A DNA stretch of 36,466 bases from CAYWNA01 sp964459305 (GTDB lineage Bacteria; Planctomycetota; Planctomycetia; Pirellulales; Pirellulaceae). Below the pieces are notes generated by a model. It saw only the letters and a program-made list of their open reading frames with translations, was not told the DNA's origin and searched no databases. The stretch lies in contig CAYWNA010000124.1 in the NCBI GenBank assembly GCA_964459305.1, positions 1 to 36,466 on the forward strand, read 5' to 3'. Made by a program: the position numbers and the translations under genes. Below are positions 8,697 to 17,509 of the stretch, piece after piece. Every line of letters starts with the position of its first letter. The first letter of the stretch is position 1.

Positions 8697-9485
8697 TTAC
8701 CAGGCGGCGGTGATCGTATCACCAACTCCAGCGTCCAGTTCTTGCGCGGCGTTGCCGCCCACGATGGCCAACTCCAGTTTGCCGCTGGAGCCCACCAAGG
8801 CAACGAGCGAACCTGGTGAGCGCCGGCCGTAGGTCTCCACAATGCCGTCTGTCGTTCTGCCTCCGCAGGTGACTGCTGCAGATGCGAAATCATCCACGGC
8901 CGCCAGCGCTTCGTTATCGATACTGCTAATCAGGTTCCCAAACGAATCCACAGAGATCACCGATCCGACGATCCGATTGCCCTCGACGACGACTCCCGGC
9001 CAGTGGAGCATCGTCAGCCGTTCGATCGTCTCACCCATCTGCTCCGGCGGTGCTCCAAGACTCAGGCGAGCGGCAACCGGCGCCATGATGTCTCGACCGT
9101 GGAACGTGGAGGAAACCTGCGGGAGCCAGTAGTCGCGGTTGGTGAGCGAAATGATCTGCGCCGGCGTTTTTGCGGTGGCCAGCCTGCTCAACAGTCCGTT
9201 GTCCGGGGCGACGTAACGCTGCGCTGCGATCTGGGCGTAGACAATCTCCCGTTCCATGCCCACACCGGGATCGACCACACAGACGTGAATCGTCCCGTCG
9301 GGAAAGCGAGTCGTCACTTCCTCCATGACCAACGCGCCCTGTCGCACATCCTGCGGTGGAACGGCATGCGTGACATCCACTAACACGGCATCCGGATTGA
9401 TCGACAGCATCACACCTTTCATCTGAGCAACGTATGGACTGCCCGCTCCGAAGTCGGTCGTCAGAGTGATGATTGGGCGAGGCAT
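8697..9485 (-). CDS. SAM hydroxide adenosyltransferase (SAM hydrolase, DUF62 family)
   Basis: This 262-residue protein belongs to the DUF62/SAM_adeno_trans family, which splits S-adenosylmethionine to adenosine and methionine with water or hydroxide; relatives are the fluorinase and chlorinase. Visible landmarks are LTTDFG (Asp11), DVTHAVPPQDVRQGA, HVCVVDPGVG, YVAPDNGLLS, STFHGRDIMAPVAARLS (the conserved His) and the C-terminal domain pattern DSFGNLISSI. Length is usual for the hydroxide-type enzymes, and I see no reason to call it a halogenase. It begins six bases after the SelB stop on the same strand, so the two are probably one transcript. A functional tie to selenocysteine decoding is not known to me and may be coincidental. 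It is cytoplasmic, with no signal peptide. Confidence 0.9.
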   Translation of the reverse strand: MPRPIITLTTDFGAGSPYVAQMKGVMLSINPDAVLVDVTHAVPPQDVRQGALVMEEVTTRFPDGTIHVCVVDPGVGMEREIVYAQIAAQRYVAPDNGLLSRLATAKTPAQIISLTNRDYWLPQVSSTFHGRDIMAPVAARLSLGAPPEQMGETIERLTMLHWPGVVVEGNRIVGSVISVDSFGNLISSIDNEALAAVDDFASAAVTCGGRTTDGIVETYGRRSPGSLVALVGSSGKLELAIVGGNAAQELDAGVGDTITAAW

Positions 9486-9491
9486 CGATGC

Positions 9492-11423
9492 TCAGTCCTT
9501 CTTTGGATCCGCCATGTATCGCAGGTCGCCCTCGCGTCTGGTGAAGCCGATTCGATCGAGGTACTCGCAATAGGGCACCGCGTATTTGCGCGTCGTGTTC
9601 AGTACCTCGCGAATCTCGCTCAATGTGGCTCCCTTGCCCTCGGCCAGTTTCTCGCGCAAGGCATCCTGCACGTCGCGGTCGATGTCCGCGTGCAAGTAGT
9701 AGCCCGGAGCAACCTCGACCAGATTGCCGTCGGCGGCGGCCAATGCGATCAATTGGGGCACGGCCTGTTGGTTCTTGGCCGCGAGACGCTGGCATTGCTC
9801 AACGGTCGGCGATTGAATTCCAGCGTCCTTGAAGTTCTCGATCAGTTGTTGCAGCAGACGTCGCTCGTTCTGCGACAGCTTCGGCCCTTCGCCCACCAGC
9901 GCGACGCTGCGGTCGGCAAGCCGGATTCGCTTGGCCTTTTCCATTTGGGCCAAGATCGTCTCGAATAACGCGTTATCATCCAAATACCGAAACCCAGCCG
10001 CTAGCCGGCCGCGGTCTTGCATCGATCGTAACGGGTTTTGCTGGTGCAGCGTACGGAGCGCCGTCTCGATGCGTTTCGCGAGTTGTTCGACGACAAGGCG
10101 ATGTAAACGCACCGTTCGAGTGGGCGAGAGTGCGATCTCTCGCAGATCGCCGCTGTCGGCGAGCTGTTGGTGAATCTCGTCAGTATTCTCAATTCCCGCC
10201 GTCCGTGCCAAATCGCTTGGTTTCCAATTGCGCAGACCGGCGAAGTACAGAGCGGCCGACGCGCGGCGCAGTGGTTCGGGCGACTTGAGGTCGTCCAACA
10301 ACGACAATTCCGTTTGGCCCGGCCTGCGCAGTCTGTGGGCATTGGGATCCAACACCCGCCCGCCGCCAATCGTAACGATCGGCGACTCGCTGCGGATCAC
10401 GCACGGCTGGCCCCAGATCGTCACGGCCGGCTCGTTGAGCAACAGTTGAACCGGTGCGACCTGGCCGCGTTCGAGTTTGTCCCGGTCGGGTAGCAAGACC
10501 GTTCCCAGCAGTTCTGCCGTTCCTACGTGAACGCGAACGCGTGACCGGTTCTTTAGCGAACGTGGGACGGAATCCAAGAGCGACACCGAGACGGTGATCA
10601 GACGACTGGGAGCCAAGTGGCCGGGCGAGGCCAATTCCTGACCGCGCCGGATTTCATCATGGCGCACGCCTACTACATTGATCGCCGCGCGCTGGCCGCG
10701 GTGCACCTCGTCCACGATTCTTTCGTGGTTCTGCAACCCGCGGACCCGGACCGATTGACCTCCCGGCTCGATCACCAGCGTGTCGCCCACTTTGCCGCGG
10801 CCGCTGCTTACACTGCCGGTGACAACCGTGCCGTAGCCGGGAATCGAGAAACTGCGGTCGATGGCCATACGAAACGGCGCCGCGACCAGCCGCATGCGCC
10901 CGGATTCTGCCGCCTGCGCCGCTGCGATGGCCAACTGCTCGCGCAGGCTATCGATGCCGTGCCCGGTTTCGGTGCTGGTGCGAACGATCGGAGCGTCGGC
11001 CAAAAACGTGCCATCGACCAATTCACGGATTTCCTCCTCGACCAATTCGATCCATTCCGGATCCGCGAGATCGCATTTGGTGATCGCGATCACACCCGCC
11101 TCGATGGTCAGCAGCCGGAGAATCTCCAAATGCTCGCGGGTCTGCGGTTTGACCGAATCGTCTGCCGCTACCACCAGCAAGGCCACATCCATACCGGTTG
11201 CCCCGGCGAGCATGTTTCTGACGAATCGCTCGTGTCCCGGCACGTCGACGATCCCCAGGCGGTACTCGCCCAAAACAAGCTCAGCGAAACCAAGCTCGAT
11301 CGTAATCCCACGCTGCGCCTCTTCGGGCAGACGGTCCGTGTCGGTCCCCGTCAACTCGCGGATCAGCGAGGTCTTTCCGTGGTCGATGTGTCCGGCAGTG
11401 CCGAGAATCAGGTCGGTGGTCAT
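9492..11423 (-). CDS. selB: Selenocysteine-specific translation elongation factor SelB
   Basis: SelB is the GTPase that delivers selenocysteyl-tRNA to UGA codons followed by a SECIS hairpin. The 643 residues start with a translational GTPase domain: P-loop GHIDHGKT (11-18), switch I RGITIELGF, DVPGHE near 60 and TKCD near 115. Two beta-barrel domains follow (for example FSIPGYGTVVTGSVSSGRGKVGD, unlike EF-Tu but typical of SelB). From about 390 comes a long C-terminal extension of winged-helix type ending SEIREVLNTTRKYAVPYCEYLDRIGFTRREGD, the SelB RNA-binding tail. Length is close to the E. coli protein. The ATG at 11423 is the only plausible start, because an in-frame upstream ATG runs into a stop; a weak GAGGGA lies about 11 bases before it. 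No selA, selD or tRNA-Sec gene is visible in the window. The gene implies the organism makes selenoproteins. Confidence 0.95.
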   Translation of the reverse strand: MTTDLILGTAGHIDHGKTSLIRELTGTDTDRLPEEAQRGITIELGFAELVLGEYRLGIVDVPGHERFVRNMLAGATGMDVALLVVAADDSVKPQTREHLEILRLLTIEAGVIAITKCDLADPEWIELVEEEIRELVDGTFLADAPIVRTSTETGHGIDSLREQLAIAAAQAAESGRMRLVAAPFRMAIDRSFSIPGYGTVVTGSVSSGRGKVGDTLVIEPGGQSVRVRGLQNHERIVDEVHRGQRAAINVVGVRHDEIRRGQELASPGHLAPSRLITVSVSLLDSVPRSLKNRSRVRVHVGTAELLGTVLLPDRDKLERGQVAPVQLLLNEPAVTIWGQPCVIRSESPIVTIGGGRVLDPNAHRLRRPGQTELSLLDDLKSPEPLRRASAALYFAGLRNWKPSDLARTAGIENTDEIHQQLADSGDLREIALSPTRTVRLHRLVVEQLAKRIETALRTLHQQNPLRSMQDRGRLAAGFRYLDDNALFETILAQMEKAKRIRLADRSVALVGEGPKLSQNERRLLQQLIENFKDAGIQSPTVEQCQRLAAKNQQAVPQLIALAAADGNLVEVAPGYYLHADIDRDVQDALREKLAEGKGATLSEIREVLNTTRKYAVPYCEYLDRIGFTRREGDLRYMADPKKD

Positions 11424-11929
11424 CTACGTGGACATCCCTCCTAGTGCTGCGTCACCTCCTGTTTGGCAGGTGTCACGGCTGACACGGCCGTAGTTTCGCC
11501 CGTCTTTCTCGATTTGACGCAATACCGGGCACAGACCTGCATACTTCAGGTGATTCGACCAGATTCTAACAAATCGCCCTGGCGATGACAGCGAGTCGTG
11601 AGGTGGGGCGATGCCCGACGTTGCGCGTTCCAACGCCGGAATTCGTTTGGGCAACGGACAATGACCTGCAGGGCCTACGCTTCAATCGGGCCATGAGGGG
11701 ATGGACCGAAAGACCTTGCCTCCGGCCTCGCCCCAAGCAGGTGAGGAAGCGGTGCTGGCCCAATTGCGCACCGCGTAGGCCGGACCGAGCGCGAACCCTT
11801 GCCGGAACGGCGCAAACCAGCTCGATTGCTTTGACAACCTGTACCGTCAACAACGCAATAGAAGAGGCCGAAGTTCCGGCAGTGGCACGGTTTGCTTGGT
11901 CCGGCCTACAAATTGGTGCGCAACACAGG
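11424..11929. other. Intergenic region upstream of selB
   Basis: About 500 bases lie between the selB start and the Gfo/Idh/MocA stop, both on the minus strand. The selB promoter must be in the right-hand part relative to selB (11424 upward), but I see no convincing boxes. I searched by eye for a tRNA (in particular tRNA-Sec) and found none. The stretch 11764-11923 is a palindromic repeat. A long plus-strand ORF that begins at 11585 and runs into the antisense of the oxidoreductase has no recognisable domain. Confidence 0.5.
11764..11923. repeat. Palindromic element bounded by TTGCGCACC / GTAGGCCGGACC
   Basis: TTGCGCACC (11764-11772) and GTAGGCCGGACC (11775-11786) have exact reverse complements at 11915-11923 and 11898-11909. 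The flanking GAGC/GCTT bases and interior TGCCGGAAC/GTTCCGGCA also pair imperfectly. The overall plan (GTAGG-rich ends, about 160 bp, no ORF) is like the GTAGGGTGGGCC elements elsewhere in the window but with a different sequence. It ends seven bases before the oxidoreductase stop codon. Confidence 0.65.
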
Positions 11930-13198
11930 CTAGATGCGCCACGGTTCGCGGTAGGCGGCGTGGAGCATGCGGTTCGCCTCTTCGTCGCCTGTGAAGCGTT
12001 CGGTGGCCGGGTCCCATTGAAGCTTGCGGCCGAGTTGGTAGGCGATGTTGCCCAGGTGGCTCCAGGTTGTCACCCGGTGGCCGATCTCGACGTCCATGCA
12101 CGGCCGCCGGCGCGTGGCGATGCATTCGAGCCAATTGCCGGCGTGGTTGTCGCTGACGCGGAGATGTTGTTCATCGGTTCGGGTCGGCGAGAGGTCCGCT
12201 TCGCCCTTGGTGACCTCGAACTTCCAAAAGCCACTCAGCGTGGCCTCGCTGCCGACGAAGTCGATGCCCAACTCGCCGTCGCTCGGCTGCTCCCAGATCA
12301 TCTCGAAGGCCGGATCGGCGAACTTGTAGCGCACGGTCATCTCGACGGGTGCGTCGAACAAATTATTGGGCTCCTGTCGGCCGATGGCCTCGATCGTCAC
12401 AGGACCGGTGTGATCCGCGCCCATAGCCCAGGAAACGACGCCAAACATGTGCACACCGTTGTCGGCCAGCGAGCCGCCGCCGTAGTCCATGAACCAGCGG
12501 AAACTGAAGTGGCACCGCGCCGGATGGTAATCGGCCCACGGCGTCGGGCCCAACCACAGGTCCCAATCCAGATTCGCTGGCACCGGCTGGGCGGGCTCGA
12601 CCGGGTGCGTGCGGTTTGGCCGATGGGTGAGACGCACGGTGCTTACCTTGCCAAGTCGGTTGTTGCGCACCCACTCGCACACCTGACGGGTACGGGCAAT
12701 TGAGCGGTACTGGGTGCCCATCTGGACAACGCGGTCGTAGCGGCGAGCCACCTCGACCATCTTCCTGCCCTCGTAGATCGTGCGGCACAACGGCTTCTCG
12801 CAGTAAACGTCCTTTCCGGCCTGGCAAGCCATGATCGTGATCGGGGCGTGCCAGTGGTCCGGCGTCCCGATCAGCACCGCGTCGATGTCCTTGCGGTCCA
12901 AGATGCGGCGAAAGTCCTGGTAGGCGTCGCAATCTCCGATTCTCTTCTGCGCGGCGGCCATGCGCTGCTGGTCCACGTCGCATACTGCGGCGATGGTACA
13001 GCGCGGATCGCCGTGGATGCCCAACAGGCCCTTGCCGCGGTTGCCCGAGCCAATCAGTGCCGCCACCACACGTTCGCCGGCCGGGCTTTCGGCAGCCGAT
13101 CCGAGTGCACCGGTCCCGATGATGGTCGGTGCGACCAGCCCGAGCCCCGTGTTCTGCAGGAAGCGGCGGCGGTTCAGTTGTGGTTTGTTGGCAGTCAT
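11930..13198 (-). CDS. Tat-exported Gfo/Idh/MocA family oxidoreductase
   Basis: This 422-residue protein is probably an NAD(P)-dependent sugar or inositol dehydrogenase-like enzyme of the Gfo/Idh/MocA superfamily. The twin-arginine signal is NRRRFLQNTGLGLVAPT (Arg10-12). The dinucleotide-binding start is GSGNRGKG (50-57). The catalytic lysine motif is CEKPLC (Glu134-Lys135-Pro136), and GGGSLADNGVHMFG contributes the usual His of the C-terminal domain. Tat export implies that a folded enzyme carries its cofactor across the membrane, as in glucose-fructose oxidoreductase. GGAGGAG at 13205-13211, six bases from the ATG, fixes the start. It is divergent from the PVC heme-binding dehydrogenase with about 100 bases between starts, so the two may share a control region; such pairs are frequent in planctomycete sugar-catabolic loci. 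The substrate is unknown. Confidence 0.93.
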   Translation of the reverse strand: MTANKPQLNRRRFLQNTGLGLVAPTIIGTGALGSAAESPAGERVVAALIGSGNRGKGLLGIHGDPRCTIAAVCDVDQQRMAAAQKRIGDCDAYQDFRRILDRKDIDAVLIGTPDHWHAPITIMACQAGKDVYCEKPLCRTIYEGRKMVEVARRYDRVVQMGTQYRSIARTRQVCEWVRNNRLGKVSTVRLTHRPNRTHPVEPAQPVPANLDWDLWLGPTPWADYHPARCHFSFRWFMDYGGGSLADNGVHMFGVVSWAMGADHTGPVTIEAIGRQEPNNLFDAPVEMTVRYKFADPAFEMIWEQPSDGELGIDFVGSEATLSGFWKFEVTKGEADLSPTRTDEQHLRVSDNHAGNWLECIATRRRPCMDVEIGHRVTTWSHLGNIAYQLGRKLQWDPATERFTGDEEANRMLHAAYREPWRI

Positions 13199-13302
13199 GG
13201 CGTTCTCCTCCGGTGTGTGTGCGATCCCCGCGTGATATGATTACGGACATTGGATGTCATCGGCAACTTGGAATCAAGTCGGGACGGTCCCACACCAGCA
13301 GA

Positions 13303-16281
13303 ATGTGTACGAATAATCACCTACCGGTCAACGCAAAATACCTGATCGGGATACTCGCCCTGGCGTTACATCTGCCCGCCACAATGCATCGGGCTCAAGG
13401 GCATCCACCGGAGGAGGCCGCCGGCAAGATGAAGGTACCGGCGGGGTTCTCTGTCCGGCTTGTCGCCTCCGAGCCGGAAGTGCGGCAGCCGATTCTGGTC
13501 AAGTTCGACGACCGAGGTCGGCTGTGGGTCATCCAATACCTGCAATATCCGAATCCAGAAGGCTTGACGCGAGTGAAGGTCGATCGCTATTCCCGGACGA
13601 TCTACGACCGGATCCCGGAACCACCGCCGAAGGGGCCGCGCGGAGCCGACCGTATTACCATCCTGGAGGATACTGACGGCGATGGCCGGGCCGATCGGTT
13701 CAAAGATTTCGTCTCCGGCCTGAACCTCGCGACCGGGCTCGCCTTCGGCCACGGCGGTGTGTTTGTCATCCAGGTGCCGTATCTGCTCTTCTATCCCGAT
13801 CGAAACCGGGACGACGTGCCGGATAGCGATCCGCGGGTTGTGCTGAGAGGATTCGGCATGGAAGACGCTCAAGCCTTTGCGAACCATTTGACTTGGGGGC
13901 CGGACGGTTGGCTGTACGGTCTTAACGGAAGCACTACGACCTGCGACATCCGAGGAATCGAGTTTCAGCAGGGGGTCTGGCGATACCATCCGATCACCGA
14001 TGAATTCGAGCTGTTCTGCGAGGGGGGCGGCAACTGCTATGGCCTCGACTTCGACCGACAAGGGAATCTGTTCTACAGCTCCAATGGTTCCAACAAAGTC
14101 TGGCACGGCGTACAAAGCGCCTACTACTGGAAGTCGTTCGGCAAACACGGCGAGTTGCACAACCCTCATGCCTTTGGGTACTTCGGCAGCGTGAAACGGG
14201 ACGGTGCCTATCGCGGAGGCCACGTCACGACCGGCGGCACGTTCTATTACGGCACCACGTTCCCCGCCGAGTTCCGTGGCAAACTGATCGGAAACAACCT
14301 GCTGTCACATGAAGTCCATTGGCATCACATCGAGCCCGACGCGTCGACGTTCCGAACTGCCCACGGGGGCGAACTCTTGCTGGCCAACGATGCGTGGTTC
14401 GCGCCGACCGACTTGACGCTCGGCCCAGACGGAGCGGTCTACGTGTGCGATTTCCACGACATGCGAACCGCTCATCCCGATCCCGATGCCGTATGGGACC
14501 TTACCAACGGGCGGGTTTTCCGAATTCAGGCTGAGGGGGCCGAACCGCCGCCTCAGGTGGATCTCAACGCGTTGTCGAGTGACGAATTGATTGACTGGCT
14601 TGGTCATTCAAACGATTGGTACGTCCGTCGAGCGCGGCGTATTCTGGCTGAACGTCGCGACCGGACGGTCATCCCCAGATTGCGAAAAATGGTGTTGGAA
14701 AGCGAGGAGGACCAGCTTGCACTGGAAGCCTTGTGGGCACTCTATGTGAGCGGGGGATTCGATGACGAATTGGCCAGGCAAACGCTCCAACATCGAAGTG
14801 CGCCGGTGCGGAGCTGGACGATCCGCCTGCTGGGCGACGCGCGGGACGTATCGCCGAAAATCCAAGCTCAATTGATAGAGCTCGCCAAGACGGAACCGAG
14901 CCCGGTCGTGCGAAGCCAGATGGCGTGCACGTCCAAGCGACTACCTCCCGATACGGCGCTGCCCATCGTCTGGCAACTCGTGCTTCGTGAAGAGGACCGG
15001 AAAGACCCGCACATTCCGCTGTTGCTTTGGTGGGCGGTGGAGTCGAAGGCCGCCTCGGCGCGAGGTCGGGTGGTGGCGATGTTCACCTCGCCCGATGCGT
15101 GGAAGGCGCCGTTGGTTCGCGAGGTGATATTGAGCCGATTGCTGCGACGCTTTGCTGCCGAGGCTGACGCCGAGTCGCTGAACGCCTGCGTTCGGCTCGT
15201 CGCGTCCGCGCCGAGCGATGCGGACCGCGACCGGATGATCGCCGCGTTGGACGAGGGACTCAGCGGCCGACAAATCAAATCGATCCCGGCAGCCTTCCGC
15301 GAGATGTTGACGGAGCTTTTCGACACTGACTCCACAACCGACGTGCACCGACTCCGTCTAGCTGTTCGTTGTGGCATTGCCGGCGCACACGAGCGGGTCA
15401 TTCGGATCGCGACCGACCGGAAAATGCCCTCGCCCAATCGGATGTCGATGGTCGAAGTGCTGGGGCAACTGGGACGACCCGACTCGGTGCCAGACTTGCT
15501 CTCGCTGCTGGAGTGGGACGAACAGCACGATGTCGAGGTGGCGGCCGTCAAAGCGGTTGCGCGATTCGACGACGAGCGAGTTCCGGCCAGGGTGCTCAAG
15601 GAGTATCCGCGTTTTAGCAACAAGCTCAAGTCGCTTTGCCGGCAGACCTTGTTCACCCGAAAAGACTGGGCGCTGGCTTTCTTGGACCGTGTCAACAAGG
15701 GCCGATTCGACCCCAAGATCGTATCGGTCGAGGAACTCCGCGGCCTGGAAGTCTATGGCGACGAAGAGATCAACGCCCTGGTGCGCAAACACTGGGGGAA
15801 GGTCACCCGCGGAACTCCCGAAGAAAAGCTGGCCGACATTCGCCGCTTCAACAACGACCTGCGGGCCTTTCCGGGTAACGCGGCGGACGGCTTTGCCATC
15901 TACAAGGAACATTGCGGAAAGTGCCACAAGTTGTTCGGCGAAGGCGAGGACATCGGACCCGACCTAACCACAGCCAACCGGAAAGACCGGCAGTACATGC
16001 TGGCCAGTACCGTCGATCCTAGCAGTTTCATCCGTACGGAATACCTCTCCGTTCAAGTGATAACGGTCGACGGGCGGATCCTGATCGGATTGGTCACCAA
16101 GGAGACACCCAACGAGATCACGCTGGTCAACTCCCAGCGCGAATACACCACGATTGCCCGAGACGACATCGACGAAATGGTGCCGTCCCAGATATCGCAG
16201 ATGCCAGAAGATATTCTGAAGCCACTCAAGCCGCAGCAACTGCGTGATTTGTTCAGTTACTTGGAGAGTACGCCGAAGTAA
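13303..16281 (+). CDS. PVC-type heme-binding CxxCH dehydrogenase-like protein with HEAT-like repeats
   Basis: This secreted protein of about 992 residues is typical of Pirellula/Verrucomicrobium relatives. After a signal peptide (KYLIGILALALHLPATMHRAQG) comes a sugar-dehydrogenase-like beta-propeller (VPAGFSVRLVASEPEVRQPI; LEDTDGDGRADRFKDFV; LTWGPDGWLYGLNGS; PTDLTLGPDGAVYVCDFHD). A helical HEAT-like region spans roughly 440-820. A C-terminal cytochrome c domain has heme motif CGKCH at about 871-875, followed by GPDLT and a short beta domain (YLSVQVITVDGRILIGLV). The likely role is oxidation of a sugar or alcohol with electrons passed to covalently bound heme. The frame is open upstream to 13129, but that would overlap the divergent gene. 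ATG 13303 gives a good signal peptide; ATG 13237 is an alternative; neither has a strong ribosome site. It leads the plus-strand run. Confidence 0.92.
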   Translation: MCTNNHLPVNAKYLIGILALALHLPATMHRAQGHPPEEAAGKMKVPAGFSVRLVASEPEVRQPILVKFDDRGRLWVIQYLQYPNPEGLTRVKVDRYSRTIYDRIPEPPPKGPRGADRITILEDTDGDGRADRFKDFVSGLNLATGLAFGHGGVFVIQVPYLLFYPDRNRDDVPDSDPRVVLRGFGMEDAQAFANHLTWGPDGWLYGLNGSTTTCDIRGIEFQQGVWRYHPITDEFELFCEGGGNCYGLDFDRQGNLFYSSNGSNKVWHGVQSAYYWKSFGKHGELHNPHAFGYFGSVKRDGAYRGGHVTTGGTFYYGTTFPAEFRGKLIGNNLLSHEVHWHHIEPDASTFRTAHGGELLLANDAWFAPTDLTLGPDGAVYVCDFHDMRTAHPDPDAVWDLTNGRVFRIQAEGAEPPPQVDLNALSSDELIDWLGHSNDWYVRRARRILAERRDRTVIPRLRKMVLESEEDQLALEALWALYVSGGFDDELARQTLQHRSAPVRSWTIRLLGDARDVSPKIQAQLIELAKTEPSPVVRSQMACTSKRLPPDTALPIVWQLVLREEDRKDPHIPLLLWWAVESKAASARGRVVAMFTSPDAWKAPLVREVILSRLLRRFAAEADAESLNACVRLVASAPSDADRDRMIAALDEGLSGRQIKSIPAAFREMLTELFDTDSTTDVHRLRLAVRCGIAGAHERVIRIATDRKMPSPNRMSMVEVLGQLGRPDSVPDLLSLLEWDEQHDVEVAAVKAVARFDDERVPARVLKEYPRFSNKLKSLCRQTLFTRKDWALAFLDRVNKGRFDPKIVSVEELRGLEVYGDEEINALVRKHWGKVTRGTPEEKLADIRRFNNDLRAFPGNAADGFAIYKEHCGKCHKLFGEGEDIGPDLTTANRKDRQYMLASTVDPSSFIRTEYLSVQVITVDGRILIGLVTKETPNEITLVNSQREYTTIARDDIDEMVPSQISQMPEDILKPLKPQQLRDLFSYLESTPK

Positions 16282-16309
16282 GGCGGGGTGCACCGATCGG
16301 CATTGAGCA

Positions 16310-16376
16310 CATTTTCTTGCCAATCATATTCTTGCCACCCAAGGAATCGGGCAAGAAAATGACTGGCAAGAACATG
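16310..16376. repeat. CATTTTCTTGCC-type palindromic repeat cluster
   Basis: CATTTTCTTGCC (16310-16321) and CATATTCTTGCC (16325-16336) are followed by their approximate reverse complements GGCAAGAAAATG (16350-16361) and GGCAAGAACATG (16365-16376). The 12-base modules are two direct and two inverted, with 3-base spacers inside each pair. A related cluster lies at 20770-20834. It could form a hairpin after the PVC dehydrogenase gene, or be a dispersed repeat. Confidence 0.7.
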
Positions 16377-16430
16377 TCATCAAAGTTGACAACGATGTCG
16401 TTAACGAACGAGTCCTTTGGAGGATGCATG

Positions 16431-17453
16431 ATGGATACGAATCGACTTCCCCTGTCGCGACGTCATTTCCTGCAAAGCTCACTCGCGGGCGCCGTGGTTG
16501 CTGGTACGGCATCCGCACAGCGTCAAGACGATTCACTTGACGGAAAGGCACTCATTGCCATCACCCTGGACCTGGAAATGTCTCGCCACTATCCCAAGTG
16601 GGACACCATGCACTGGGACTATGAGAAAGGGAACCTGAACGAAGCGACTAAGCAGTACACGGTCGAGGCTTGTCGACGGGTGAAGGCGAAAGGTGGGGTG
16701 CTTCAGTCGTTCGTCGTGGGGCAGGTCTTCGAACAGGAAAACGTGGACTGGCTGAAAGAGATCGTCGCGGAGGGGCATCCCGTCGCGAATCACACCTACG
16801 ACCATGTAAACGTGTGGGCCACGAAAACGGAAAACATGCAGTTTCGTTTCCGCCGAGCGCCATGGCTGATCCACGGCAAGACGCCGCGCGATGTGATCAT
16901 GGAGAACATCCGTCTGACCGACATGGCCATGAAGATGCGCATCGGTGTCAGTCCCATAGGTTTTCGAACACCCGGAGGATCGAGCTCCGGCTTGATCGGC
17001 CGCGCGGACGTGCAACAGATGATGCTCGACTCGGGTTTCACCTGGGTCAGCAGCATGGCCAGGAGCGTGCCGGTCAAGCCGGAAAACCCGACCGAGGAGG
17101 ATTTTCTGCGCGTGGCCGATGCCCAGAAGGGCAGCCAACCGTTCGTCTATCCATCGGGCTTGATCGAGATTCCCATGAGCCCGTTGGGCGACGTGGCGTC
17201 GTTTCGCCGTAAGGAAAAGAAGTGGAAGCTCGTCGACTTCCTGAAAATGGTCGAAAGGAACGTACAGTGGGCCATCGAGCACCGCGGCGTGTTCGACCTC
17301 TTGGGCCATCCGTCGATCATGTACGTCGAGGACCCCGAGTTTCGAACCTACGAGCTGATTTGCGACTTGGTCAACCAAGCTGATGATCGTGCCGCCATCG
17401 TCGGTCTCGACACGATCGCCAGACGGGTCGCCAACAAACAGGCGAATGCTTGA
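16431..17453 (+). CDS. Tat-exported polysaccharide deacetylase (NodB-like)
   Basis: This protein of about 340 residues has the NodB fold of carbohydrate esterase family 4, which removes N- or O-acetyl groups from glycans using a metal. The Tat signal is LSRRHFLQSSLAGAVVAGTASA. NodB landmarks: ITLDLEMSRHYP (first acidic motif, with a less usual DLE), NHTYDHVN (the His-x3-His metal site), GFRTPGG (motif 3) and DLLGHPSIM near the end. GGAGG at 16419-16423 precedes two adjacent ATG codons (16428, 16431); the second has the better spacing (seven bases). The isochorismatase-like gene starts 57 bases downstream, so co-transcription is likely. The divergent first motif means the substrate and even the activity need care, but the metal-site pattern is kept. 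Confidence 0.88.
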   Translation: MDTNRLPLSRRHFLQSSLAGAVVAGTASAQRQDDSLDGKALIAITLDLEMSRHYPKWDTMHWDYEKGNLNEATKQYTVEACRRVKAKGGVLQSFVVGQVFEQENVDWLKEIVAEGHPVANHTYDHVNVWATKTENMQFRFRRAPWLIHGKTPRDVIMENIRLTDMAMKMRIGVSPIGFRTPGGSSSGLIGRADVQQMMLDSGFTWVSSMARSVPVKPENPTEEDFLRVADAQKGSQPFVYPSGLIEIPMSPLGDVASFRRKEKKWKLVDFLKMVERNVQWAIEHRGVFDLLGHPSIMYVEDPEFRTYELICDLVNQADDRAAIVGLDTIARRVANKQANA

Positions 17454-17509
17454 GTTGCCGAATGCAGGCGAGCCGATCACGATATGTCAATACGGGAGAG
17501 ACGTCACCG

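Noticed and set aside
11424..11929. A tRNA-Sec gene next to selB
   Set aside because: No cloverleaf-like pattern or T-loop consensus was found by eye; the paired segments are a palindromic repeat.
11585..12703. A 372-codon plus-strand ORF across the selB upstream region and the oxidoreductase
   Set aside because: Most of it is antisense to the Gfo/Idh/MocA gene, and its unique 5' part includes a palindromic repeat; no motif or ribosome site.
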